NCBI GenBank assembly: GCA_017447865.1
Contig: JAFSMO010000053.1
Coordinates: forward strand, 1-38,723
DNA from: Thermoguttaceae bacterium
GTDB lineage: Bacteria > Planctomycetota > Planctomycetia > Pirellulales > Thermoguttaceae
Direction of reading: 5' to 3'
Length of the DNA: 38,723 nucleotides
Shown here: positions 25,131-31,649 of the stretch, piece after piece
Layout of the letters: every line of letters begins with the position of its first letter
How positions within the stretch are numbered: position 1 is the first letter of the stretch
Notes under the pieces: generated by a model
Told to the model about the DNA's origin: nothing
Databases searched by the model: none
The model's input: only the letters and a program-made list of their open reading frames with translations
Made by a program: the position numbers and the translations under genes

Positions 25131-26735
25131 TCACAATTCATAGTTAAAAAGGTTTTTTCCCAGGCCGTCGTCAAACTCGCTTTCGCCGAGCTGCTGGGTC
25201 AGGAGCCGAATGGCCATTTCCAGCGCGTCGGGGCCGTCATCGTGGTCTCCGATGGGGAACTGGCGCAGCTGCTCGACGAGCAGTGACGAGCCGGGGGAAT
25301 TGCGTCGGAAGTGGATCCGGCCGGACGCGAGCCAGGGGCCGAGCCGGCGAAGTCGCACTTCCTTCGCGACGGAATTGAAAATCAGTGAGGGCTGAACGAT
25401 CGGGAGGCGGTGGGCCTCGAAACGCTGGCGGAAAAAGTCGGCCAGAAGGTCCTGGAACTGGTTTCCCTCCACGCCGAAAGCGTCGGGCCGGAAGGAACGC
25501 CAGAGCCGGACGCCGGCTTCGACCATTTCGTCGATCGGAAGGCGCAAAAGCTCCGCGTCGGCATACAAATCGCCGTCTTTTCCGAGGGCCAGCATGACGA
25601 ACGCCGCGAAGTCACCCCGATTCGCGTGCCGGCCTTTGCTCGGGTCGAGGGCCATGACGCGGAGGGTGGTTTCGGCGGGAAATTCGTCGAACCAGAAGTT
25701 TTCCCGGTCGAAGTATTTCTCCTCCCACTCACAAAGGTCGGGGTTGACCGGCGAGTTCTGCTTTTCACGCTCAAACGCGCTTTTGCCGGCTTCGGCCCGC
25801 ATTTTCATCAGCGTCAAAAGGTCTTCCTCCTCCGGCCAGAGGACCACCGCGCCGAGGTGCATTTCCTCCCGATGGGTTTCGTAGAAACGCTGGGCGGTCA
25901 GTCCGTGCGGGGCTGCGAAGTACAGGCGCTCCCACTCGTCCCAAAGGTCCATCCGGTCCGGCCAGCGGAGGATCGAACGGAAAATCCTCGACCGCCACCC
26001 CGGCGTGCGGCTCAGCTCCAGCGCGAGGGCGTCCCGGTGGAGCGCGGTCGCCAGGTGGATCACGTTCGTGCGGGAATTCCCGGCTTTCAGCAGCGTACCG
26101 AAAAACCACTCCCGCGACGTGTGGCGCAGACGCGCGGAGCGGCAGTACGCCTCGTTCTGCAGGTCGTCGCCGACGATCAGGCTCGGCCGATGCGCGCCGT
26201 GGCGGCGTCCGCGGAGTTTCTGGCCCGTTCCGTACGCTTCGATCAGGACCCCGTTGGGAAGAAGAAGCCGGTCTTCCCGACTTCGGATCTTCCCGTTCAG
26301 GGCCGACTCGTAGCGGAGTTTCAGGGCCGGGCTGGACGCGAGAGCCTGCCGAAGGTTTTCGAGGTGCAGGCACGCCTGGTCCTGAGTATCCGAAACGATC
26401 CAGATGTAAGGCTCCACCCCTTCCAGGGCGCAGCGGAGCGGGAACGCGAGCGTCCCGATGGTCGATTTGGCGTTTCCGCGCGGAGCCAGAACGTTGAGCC
26501 GGCTCCCCCGCTGGTTCGGGAAATGATCCAGCACGCGGAACATCCAGCGGTGCATCAGGGAAGGGGGGCGGCTGAAAAAATCCGGCAGGAACGTGAAGCA
26601 CCACGATTCGAGCGTTCCGTCCCGCGGACTGCCCTGGTTTTCCCGATGCCGGGCCTGACCGTGCGCCCGGGCGAAAACCGGTCGGAACCGGGTCAGGAAA
26701 TTTTCAAACGCCTGAAGGTCGGAGGAGGAAAACAC
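25131..26735 (-). CDS. terL: Terminase large subunit
   Basis: A 534-residue protein with GTG start. The ATPase domain has Walker A APRGNAKST (84-92) and Walker B LIVGDD (186-191). The RNase H-like nuclease has ALDPSKGRHANRGDF (about 375-390) and the C-terminal DHDDGPDAL (about 505). It packages and cuts DNA at the portal. Both active sites look complete. No Shine-Dalgarno is visible upstream of the GTG because the gap is an NAGGAGT tandem repeat; the next Met (residue 61) would remove part of the N-terminal region. Confidence 0.9.
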   Translation of the reverse strand: MFSSSDLQAFENFLTRFRPVFARAHGQARHRENQGSPRDGTLESWCFTFLPDFFSRPPSLMHRWMFRVLDHFPNQRGSRLNVLAPRGNAKSTIGTLAFPLRCALEGVEPYIWIVSDTQDQACLHLENLRQALASSPALKLRYESALNGKIRSREDRLLLPNGVLIEAYGTGQKLRGRRHGAHRPSLIVGDDLQNEAYCRSARLRHTSREWFFGTLLKAGNSRTNVIHLATALHRDALALELSRTPGWRSRIFRSILRWPDRMDLWDEWERLYFAAPHGLTAQRFYETHREEMHLGAVVLWPEEEDLLTLMKMRAEAGKSAFEREKQNSPVNPDLCEWEEKYFDRENFWFDEFPAETTLRVMALDPSKGRHANRGDFAAFVMLALGKDGDLYADAELLRLPIDEMVEAGVRLWRSFRPDAFGVEGNQFQDLLADFFRQRFEAHRLPIVQPSLIFNSVAKEVRLRRLGPWLASGRIHFRRNSPGSSLLVEQLRQFPIGDHDDGPDALEMAIRLLTQQLGESEFDDGLGKNLFNYEL

Positions 26736-26745
26736 TTTTTTCAGT

Positions 26746-26773
26746 GAGGAGTTAGGAGTGAGGAGTCAGGAGT
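26746..26773. repeat. Four copies of heptamer NAGGAGT
   Basis: GAGGAGT, TAGGAGT, GAGGAGT and CAGGAGT follow one another just upstream of the terL start. The same family occurs at about 30037-30057 before the protease gene. Confidence 0.8.
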
Positions 26774-26775
26774 GG

Positions 26776-26795
26776 GGAATTGCTGGCGCAATTCC
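26776..26795. repeat. Perfect 8-bp inverted repeat
   Basis: GGAATTGC (26776-26783) and GCAATTCC (26788-26795) flank a 4-base loop, between terS (stop 26804) and terL. It could be a packaging or regulatory hairpin, or spacer. Confidence 0.55.
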
Positions 26796-26803
26796 GTTTT
26801 AAT

Positions 26804-27268
26804 TCATAATTTCTTCATCATTTCGTCCAGTCGGGCCAGGATGCGCTTTCGGTAGGCCGGGGATTTGACCTCTTCGGCGATGATCTCCGAGAGACGCTCC
26901 ATGATGAATTTCAGCTGCTCGGGCGTGAACGTTCCGGGAGGGCGGAGGCGGTAGTCCTCGGGATTTTTGCGTTCCAGGATCCACGTGGCCGCCTTCCAGT
27001 AGCGCTCCTGCCGGGCCGCGGCGTTGACGCTCTTCATCGACGTGATCTCCGCCTGGAGGTCCGCCCGCTGGAGCGATTCGGCAAACTTCGGGTCCTTTTT
27101 GGCCGTTCGGCGAATGAAATCCTGCGTGCAGCCGATGTAACGCGCCGCGATTTTGCGGGAGCAGCCCACCGTCACGATTGCGACGATCTCGTCCTTCTGC
27201 TTCTGCGTCAGCGGCGGATGAGGAGCCGACTTTGGAGTGGGAGGGGATTTGGTTGGGATTTTGGGCAT
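26804..27268 (-). CDS. terS: Terminase small subunit-like HTH protein
   Basis: From MPKIPTKS the product has 154 residues. After a Pro-rich arm it has LTQKQKDEIVAIVTVGCSRKIAARYIGC, a helix-turn-helix-like segment (with RRTAKKDPKFAESL), then a helical region (ERYWKAATWILERKNPEDY) and a C-terminal oligomerisation-like helix. Small terminase subunits bind the phage packaging site and have this build. Position directly before terL supports the call. No Shine-Dalgarno is visible because the upstream gap consists of a GAATAAY heptamer repeat. Confidence 0.72.
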   Translation of the reverse strand: MPKIPTKSPPTPKSAPHPPLTQKQKDEIVAIVTVGCSRKIAARYIGCTQDFIRRTAKKDPKFAESLQRADLQAEITSMKSVNAAARQERYWKAATWILERKNPEDYRLRPPGTFTPEQLKFIMERLSEIIAEEVKSPAYRKRILARLDEMMKKL

Positions 27269-27280
27269 AAAATCTAAAAT

Positions 27281-27308
27281 GAATAATGAATAACGAATAA
27301 CGAATAAT
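27281..27308. repeat. Four copies of heptamer GAATAAY
   Basis: GAATAAT, GAATAAC, GAATAAC and GAATAAT in tandem, just upstream of the terS ATG and just past the stop of the ABC-GNAT gene (27327). Confidence 0.85.
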
Positions 27309-27326
27309 GGGGCGAATGGGGACGGC

Positions 27327-28433
27327 TCAGGCGGTTCGTTCGAAGTTTGAGTTGAACTCAAACGAGACGACCAGCCGCGCGCCGGCGCCTTTGTATCGCG
27401 GCATGGCGGACTTCCGCGGGGCGGAAGTCGCCCGGTGGACCGTGACCGTGCGCCAGAGCGGAGAGCGGCGGCAGTGCGCGATCACGGCCGGATGGGAGCC
27501 GGTGATGCTCAAACGGAGTCCCTGCTCGTGGAAGTACGAGCCGAGGGCTTCCGCGAAACGCATTCCGATCCCGAGGCCCTGGAAGTCGGGAAGCGTCACG
27601 AGTCGGCTGATCCGGCGCTGACCCTTCCGCCCGATCAGGGGCAGAACGGCGCAAAAGGCGACGGGCGTTTCGTGCCACATCGCGATGAAGCACTGCGCGC
27701 TGCGGTTCAGGCTCGCGCTCAAATAGTGATGGCGCGCAAACATGGGCCAGACCGAGGTACTGGTACGGAAAATTTCGAGTCGGATCTCGGGTCGCCGAAG
27801 ACGCCTCCGTGTGACTTTTCTGACGGCCAGGTCGAGGATCCAGTCCGGCTCCAGCCACTCCGCCACGTCGTAGTGGCACGTGACGGCGACGAATCGGGCG
27901 GGGATCGAGCCTGTGCGGATCCCTTTGGAAAGCGCGGCGGACGCCACTTTCGCGACGGTCCGATCGACCACGCTCGTAAATTCGTCGAACGCGATGATCC
28001 GGTTTTTCCCGTCCGGAAGCCGGGCGAGCGAAAGGGCGCGCGCCAGGTCGCACCGGAATTTCTCGCCGTTGCTCAGCACCGCGTACGGCTTCACCCACCC
28101 AGGCGGAGAACTGAAACCGACGGAGGTCAGAAGCGCCGTAATTTCCCGGGCGGAGAGGTCTTCGTGGAAACCGTCGATGACCGCCGAGTTTTCCGGCCAG
28201 TGCGCTGATTCGTAAAGGTCCGGGCCGAAAAGTTCCCGCGCGACGCTCGATTTTCCCGAGCCGGACGGGCCGACGATCAGGCCGATCTTCCAGTCGTCTG
28301 CGGCCAGATCGGGGACTTCCGTCTCGAAACTCTGCGTGAGTTTTTCTTCCAGCGGAACGTCGAAGATCCCCGCGACCTGCTGCACCCGGAAGGAATCGTA
28401 AAGCGGGGAGGAAAGTGAAATGGAAAGGGGCAT
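27327..28433 (-). CDS. ABC-type ATPase fused to GNAT (possible Mom-like) domain
   Basis: A 368-residue soluble fusion. The N-terminal ABC-type ATPase has Walker A GPSGSGKS (55-62), a degenerate signature LSNGEKFR (120-127), Walker B IIAFDE (146-151) and switch His187. There is no membrane partner, so this is not a transporter. The C-terminal GNAT domain (about 225-345) has HHYLS (235-239), FCAVLP and the acetyl-CoA-type loop LPDFQGLGIG (281-290). Phage Mu Mom is a GNAT-fold enzyme that hypermodifies adenine, and HYS-type motifs occur in that family. A DNA-modifying or end-processing role is therefore possible but not shown. AAGGAG precedes the ATG. The upstream neighbour is ParB/Srx-like, the downstream one terS. 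Confidence 0.82.
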   Translation of the reverse strand: MPLSISLSSPLYDSFRVQQVAGIFDVPLEEKLTQSFETEVPDLAADDWKIGLIVGPSGSGKSSVARELFGPDLYESAHWPENSAVIDGFHEDLSAREITALLTSVGFSSPPGWVKPYAVLSNGEKFRCDLARALSLARLPDGKNRIIAFDEFTSVVDRTVAKVASAALSKGIRTGSIPARFVAVTCHYDVAEWLEPDWILDLAVRKVTRRRLRRPEIRLEIFRTSTSVWPMFARHHYLSASLNRSAQCFIAMWHETPVAFCAVLPLIGRKGQRRISRLVTLPDFQGLGIGMRFAEALGSYFHEQGLRLSITGSHPAVIAHCRRSPLWRTVTVHRATSAPRKSAMPRYKGAGARLVVSFEFNSNFERTA

Positions 28434-28463
28434 TTTGTTCTCCTTTTTCTCCTTGGTGAGCCG

Positions 28464-29015
28464 TTACAAATTGAGGAGTCTGCACTTCAGCCCCTCTTCG
28501 CGGAACCTTTCGTAAAGTTCCTCCTGGCGCTCTTCGGAGCCGCAGTCGATCACGATCTGGAAAAGCGTTGGAATGACCGCTTCCGTTTGCGGAAGGGCGG
28601 CTTCCAGGTCCTCGGTGGTCCCGAGCGTCTGGTCGAGCAGTTCCCGCACGGCCGCGGACGAGGTTTCCATCTCGGCGATCAGATCGGCGTACAGTTCGTC
28701 GCTTTTTCCCGCCATCGCGGAGATGGGGTCGAGCGTGGCGAGCAGTTTATCCGCTTCGGCCTCGTCGAGGTCCAGAACGAGGACCGGAACCTCCTGATTC
28801 GGAGTGGTTTCCGCTCGTAAATGACCGTCGAGGAGCATGAGCGACCCGTCGGGCAGTTCCCGGGCGATGAGTGCGTCGGCGTACCCGATTTCGGCCAGAA
28901 CGCCCTGAATGGCGTTTTTCTGCTTTTCCGGGTGAGTCCGCCAGTTTTTGGGGTTGGGGATCAGCTGCGAGGCGGGGACGCGGCGGAGTTCCTTGATTCG
29001 GTCTTTGATCAGCAT
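28464..29015 (-). CDS. ParB/Srx-fold protein
   Basis: From MLIKDRIKELRRVPASQLIPNPKNWRTH the product has 183 residues. The ParB/sulfiredoxin-like core includes GYADALIARELPDGSLMLLDGHLRAET (with the DGHLR motif) and VPVLVLDLDEAEADKLL. The C-terminal part is acidic and helical, ending in VIDCGSEERQEELYERF. In phages such proteins are found with DNA-modification enzymes or terminases and may be nucleases or CTPase switches. There is no centromere-binding HTH domain, so it is not a partition ParB. The start is inferred by homology; no Shine-Dalgarno is seen. Confidence 0.78.
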   Translation of the reverse strand: MLIKDRIKELRRVPASQLIPNPKNWRTHPEKQKNAIQGVLAEIGYADALIARELPDGSLMLLDGHLRAETTPNQEVPVLVLDLDEAEADKLLATLDPISAMAGKSDELYADLIAEMETSSAAVRELLDQTLGTTEDLEAALPQTEAVIPTLFQIVIDCGSEERQEELYERFREEGLKCRLLNL

Positions 29016-29041
29016 TTTTGGAGGTTCCGGGATAGGTTGAT

Positions 29042-30013
29042 TTAGGCGGAGGCTTTTTCGCGGCGTTTCTTCATCCACCGCCAAGCGAGTACGGCAGGGA
29101 AAAGCCACGCGAGGAAGTAAAGGATCAGGAGGAGCGAAAACGGGATCGGGCACTTTGGTGGCTCGGTGGTGTTCGGTTTTGGGGGCCGAACGGCCGACTC
29201 GGAGGGGGGAGCGGCTTTGGGACGCGGTTTTTTGCGTGGTTTCTGAATTGGAAGAAGCCGGGATTGAGGCTTTTTCACTTCAGGAGTCACTTTTTGGAAC
29301 TCGGCGTCGAAAACCTGACGGATTTTTCCGGCCCAGGTCCCGTAAACGCAGTGGTCGTCAGTCCCCCACAGCACGCCGGCGAGGTGGCCGTCCAGCGTGA
29401 AAATGGGTCCGCCCGAGTCACCCATTCGGGCCGTGCCAGTCAAAACCATCGTACAACAGCCGGCAGTCCGCGGAAGGCGGCAATAGCCGCGCAGCGTGCC
29501 GAGGTTCCAGAGAAAAGAACCGGTTGGGCCGTAGCCGCAAAAACGGAGGAAATCACCTTGACGCGGCGGGGTCTGAGCGAGCAAAACTGCCTTGGGCAAA
29601 GACGATTTGGGAGGGGCCCCGGCGTCTGCCGTAAGAAGCGCGGCATCCCACTCCCGGTTGAGGACCAAAAGCCGGACGGGAAGCGGCGGAAGATTCGGAA
29701 AGTAAACCGTGATCCGCTCGGAACGACCCACCACAAATAAATGCGCGCAGGTCAAAACGGCATTTCGGTCGGCGTTGAGCTGGATCCAGGTTCCTGTGCC
29801 GTAATTCTGGACGTTTCCCGCTTCTACAAGGATCCGGACGACCGTCGGGAGGGGCGCCGCTGGTTCCGAACGAAAATCCGTCGCAGGAGCAGTGGAAGAC
29901 TGGGGTGGGAAAAAGCACCCTCGTCCACCGGGGCAAAAGGAGGGGTAAAGAACGGCCGGTGAAAACGTCAGGGCGGTTAATGCAAGGGCCGTTCGGAGGA
30001 ATGGAATAGACAT
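29042..30013 (-). CDS. Membrane-anchored trypsin-like serine protease
   Basis: From MSIPFLRTALALTALTF the protein has 323 residues: an N-terminal signal or anchor, a chymotrypsin-fold domain with triad His91 (TCAHLF), Asp123 (REWDAALL) and Ser200 (GDSGGPIF), a Lys/Pro-rich linker, a transmembrane helix (about 291-310, FSLLLILYFLAWLFPAV) and a basic tail (KKRREKASA). The protease domain should face the outside, or the particle-forming compartment. A longer frame from an ATG at 30109 overlaps the previous gene by ATGA, but its extra part reads through heptamer-repeat spacer, so the inner ATG was preferred. No Shine-Dalgarno is visible at it. A protease of this build is unusual in a phage head operon. 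Confidence 0.78.
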   Translation of the reverse strand: MSIPFLRTALALTALTFSPAVLYPSFCPGGRGCFFPPQSSTAPATDFRSEPAAPLPTVVRILVEAGNVQNYGTGTWIQLNADRNAVLTCAHLFVVGRSERITVYFPNLPPLPVRLLVLNREWDAALLTADAGAPPKSSLPKAVLLAQTPPRQGDFLRFCGYGPTGSFLWNLGTLRGYCRLPRTAGCCTMVLTGTARMGDSGGPIFTLDGHLAGVLWGTDDHCVYGTWAGKIRQVFDAEFQKVTPEVKKPQSRLLPIQKPRKKPRPKAAPPSESAVRPPKPNTTEPPKCPIPFSLLLILYFLAWLFPAVLAWRWMKKRREKASA

Positions 30014-30105
30014 TAATGAGGAATTGGGAAAACGGTAAGGAGTCAGGAATGAGGTTGAAACGACGAGTAGGTTGGGGGAAAAACAGGACGAGGTGATTCG
30101 GGCGG

Positions 30106-30297
30106 TCATTTGGGAAAGCAGCGCGCCTCCCAGTTTTCCGAGGCCAGATTTTCGCGGCGGTCCCGGATCTTCTGGTCACGGAGATTTTTGTATCGTGCCT
30201 GGTATTTGCGCGGAAGATGCACTCCAAGATAAAGGCTGGCTTCCCGCATTTCCTGTGGGGTCAGAATGAGCGGCGTCATGGTATGAGGTGAGTTCAT
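30106..30297 (-). CDS. Small basic protein, first gene of the island
   Basis: MNSPHTMTPLILTPQEMREASLYLG..., 63 residues, rich in Arg/Lys in its second half (RKYQARYKNLRDQKIRDRREN). GAAAGGACC is a good Shine-Dalgarno about 8 bases upstream. The basic helix suggests a DNA- or RNA-binding role. It is the first gene downstream of the ncRNA-like leader. Confidence 0.65.
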   Translation of the reverse strand: MNSPHTMTPLILTPQEMREASLYLGVHLPRKYQARYKNLRDQKIRDRRENLASENWEARCFPK

Positions 30298-30349
30298 AGG
30301 CGGTCCTTTCAAAATCCGCAAGACGGTCAAACACTTTTCCTGCGGGCAC

Positions 30350-30400
30350 AAAAAAAGGCCTGGCGTGGAGTCTGGATTAAACCAGATTCCGCGTCAGGCC
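30350..30400 (-). terminator. Intrinsic terminator of the leader RNA
   Basis: A 19-base stem (30357-30375 with 30382-30400) and a 6-base loop are followed on the minus strand by seven T (30350-30356 complement). As a minus-strand RNA the stem has three A-C mismatches; as plus-strand RNA the same positions are G-U pairs. Confidence 0.72.
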
Positions 30401-30499
30401 CTGAAATCATACCGGCCAACGAACCGGCTGTTCAAAATACCCGCATAAGCGTTTGAATTGATTGAATTGTTTTTACTGATTGACTTTCCTCAACCAGTA
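30350..30499 (-). ncRNA. Structured ncRNA or leader of the phage island
   Basis: The transcript from the adjacent promoter should begin near 30498. It would contain, in order, a 10-bp stem with a GGAAAG loop (30474-30499), an A/C-rich linker with a CAATTCAA direct repeat, a CGC/GCG hairpin (30442-30451), a GCCGG-UUCG-UUGGC tetraloop hairpin (30415-30428), and the terminal hairpin with a U-run. Two stems carry G-U pairs on the minus strand. No open frame of note lies inside. The phage operon begins about 50 bases past the terminator, so it could act as an sRNA or as an attenuator. Confidence 0.62.
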
Positions 30500-30504
30500 A
30501 ACTC

Positions 30505-30532
30505 ATTATACGGTCAGACGGCATTTTGTCAA
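30505..30532 (-). promoter_or_regulatory. Exact consensus sigma70 promoter
   Basis: On the minus strand TTGACA (30527-30532) and TATAAT (30505-30510) are both exact, with 16 bases between. The first stem-loop of the ncRNA begins about 6 bases downstream. The stretch between this promoter and the plus-strand one at 30696 (30533-30695) is AT-rich and I see nothing coding in it. Confidence 0.85.
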
Positions 30533-30695
30533 GCAAAAGTTTTCAAATTTTCAGAAAAAAGTGCGTTTGATCCCGTAAAATACGAATCGAAAATTTTGAA
30601 GAATTTTTTCACCTGCGTGTCATTTTGGACCGGTGCACGGAGCGATTTTCCTCTTTTGGAAGGTTTTTTGGGGGAAATTTTTTTTGGAGAATCGC

Positions 30696-30723
30696 TTGAC
30701 TTTGGGGCGCGGGGAGGTATAAT
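30696..30723 (+). promoter_or_regulatory. Promoter of the nucleosidase-yhaM-xerD operon
   Basis: TTGACT (30696-30701) and an exact TATAAT (30718-30723) with a 16-base spacer, about 60 bases before the ATG at 30785. Confidence 0.8.
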
Positions 30724-30784
30724 CAAATGTGATAGTCGAATCCATTTCACGGATTTACAGAATTAAAAGGATTTTGGGTTTTTC

Positions 30785-31582
30785 ATGCAAGCACCAGTCG
30801 CCGTCTTTTTCGCTCTTGAAGCCGAATCCGGCTGCTTCGAAGACCGCCTGAAACGTGCGGAGTACCAGCATGCCGCCGCGTTTAGAACGGTTTCCGGGAC
30901 GTTTCATGGCGTGGATTTCCTCGTCGTTCAGACTGGAGCAGGACAGAAAACTGCTCGTGAGATCGCGCAGGTCGTCTGCCGGGTGCACAGCCCGCGCATG
31001 GTCATTTCGGCGGGCTTTGCCGGTGCGCTGACGAAAGGGTTAAAGAAGGAGGACCTTCTTTTCCCCTCGGAGTTCCTCTGCAAAGGCCAGCCAATCCTGA
31101 CGCTCCAGTCGAGACTGAAGCTCGGAATTCTGCCGGAGAAAAGCCAGCTCGGAGGCCGGCTCCTGACGGTGGATCAAATCGCGGCGGACCCCCAAACCAA
31201 GCGCGAATTGGGCGTGAAATTCCAGGCGCAGGCGGTCGAAATGGAGTCGTACGCCGTGGCGCAAACCGCCCGCGAAATGGACCTTCCGTTTCTTTCGGTC
31301 CGGGTCATTAGCGACACAGTGGACGAAACTCTCCCCCGGGACGTGCAAAAGCTGGCAGAGCAGAAAACCACCGCCTCCCGGGTCGGCGCGGCACTGGGGA
31401 TGATCCTCGGCCGACCGTCGAGCGTGAAGGAACTTTGGGGCCTTTATCAGACTTCCGTCAGCGCGTCCGCCCGCCTCGCCGACGCCCTGGAAGCCTTTGC
31501 GAAAGCGGACCTTTTCCGTTTCTGCTCCGAAAATTTTGCCGTGCCCCAGGAAGAACGGAAACTCATTTCGTCCGGTGATTAA
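30785..31582 (+). CDS. Nucleoside phosphorylase-superfamily protein (MTA/SAH nucleosidase-like)
   Basis: A 265-residue protein with the superfamily layout: FFALEAESGCF near the start, VVQTGAGQKTA, VISAGFAGAL, QAVEMESYAVAQTAREMDLPFLSVRVISDT (about 150-180). These cover the ligand-binding Met-Glu and the Ser-Asp pair. The closest named activity is 5'-methylthioadenosine/S-adenosylhomocysteine nucleosidase. The first conserved region is altered from the common MxxE form, and the C-terminus is longer than the ~230 residues typical, so the exact substrate is open. AAAAGG lies upstream at somewhat long spacing. Confidence 0.78.
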   Translation: MQAPVAVFFALEAESGCFEDRLKRAEYQHAAAFRTVSGTFHGVDFLVVQTGAGQKTAREIAQVVCRVHSPRMVISAGFAGALTKGLKKEDLLFPSEFLCKGQPILTLQSRLKLGILPEKSQLGGRLLTVDQIAADPQTKRELGVKFQAQAVEMESYAVAQTAREMDLPFLSVRVISDTVDETLPRDVQKLAEQKTTASRVGAALGMILGRPSSVKELWGLYQTSVSASARLADALEAFAKADLFRFCSENFAVPQEERKLISSGD

Positions 31583-31649
31583 CGGCTGGAGCGGACAAAA
31601 ACGCCCGGCCCCCCAATTCGGAATTAAAACCCAAACCAGGAGTTTTGCC

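Larger units (their letters stand above)
16601..30297 (-). mobile_element. Prophage-derived head/packaging island (no tail, lysis or integrase)
   Basis: All nineteen predicted genes here read on the minus strand, against plus-strand host genes on both sides. Capsid, portal, prohead protease, decoration and terminase genes are intact. I see no tape measure, tail tube or fibre, endolysin, holin, replication, repressor or integrase gene. No obvious att repeats were found by eye at the borders (about 16577-16600 and 30298-30780). Base composition resembles the neighbours. The island is therefore a cryptic prophage remnant, a capsid-forming satellite, or a domesticated particle-producing cluster; intact frames and good Shine-Dalgarno sites at several genes favour recent function. 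Confidence 0.8.

Noticed and set aside
25410..26747. 445-residue plus-strand frame opposite terL
   Set aside because: Antisense to a terminase with complete Walker and nuclease motifs.
30484..30493. GAGGAAAGTC in the leader RNA, as in the RNase P RNA core
   Set aside because: It is the loop and part of the stem of the first hairpin; the other RNase P helices and the usual length are missing.
16577..30780. att direct repeats bordering the island
   Set aside because: By eye I found no convincing matching sequence between the left (16577-16600) and right (30298-30780) borders; an exact repeat search would settle it.
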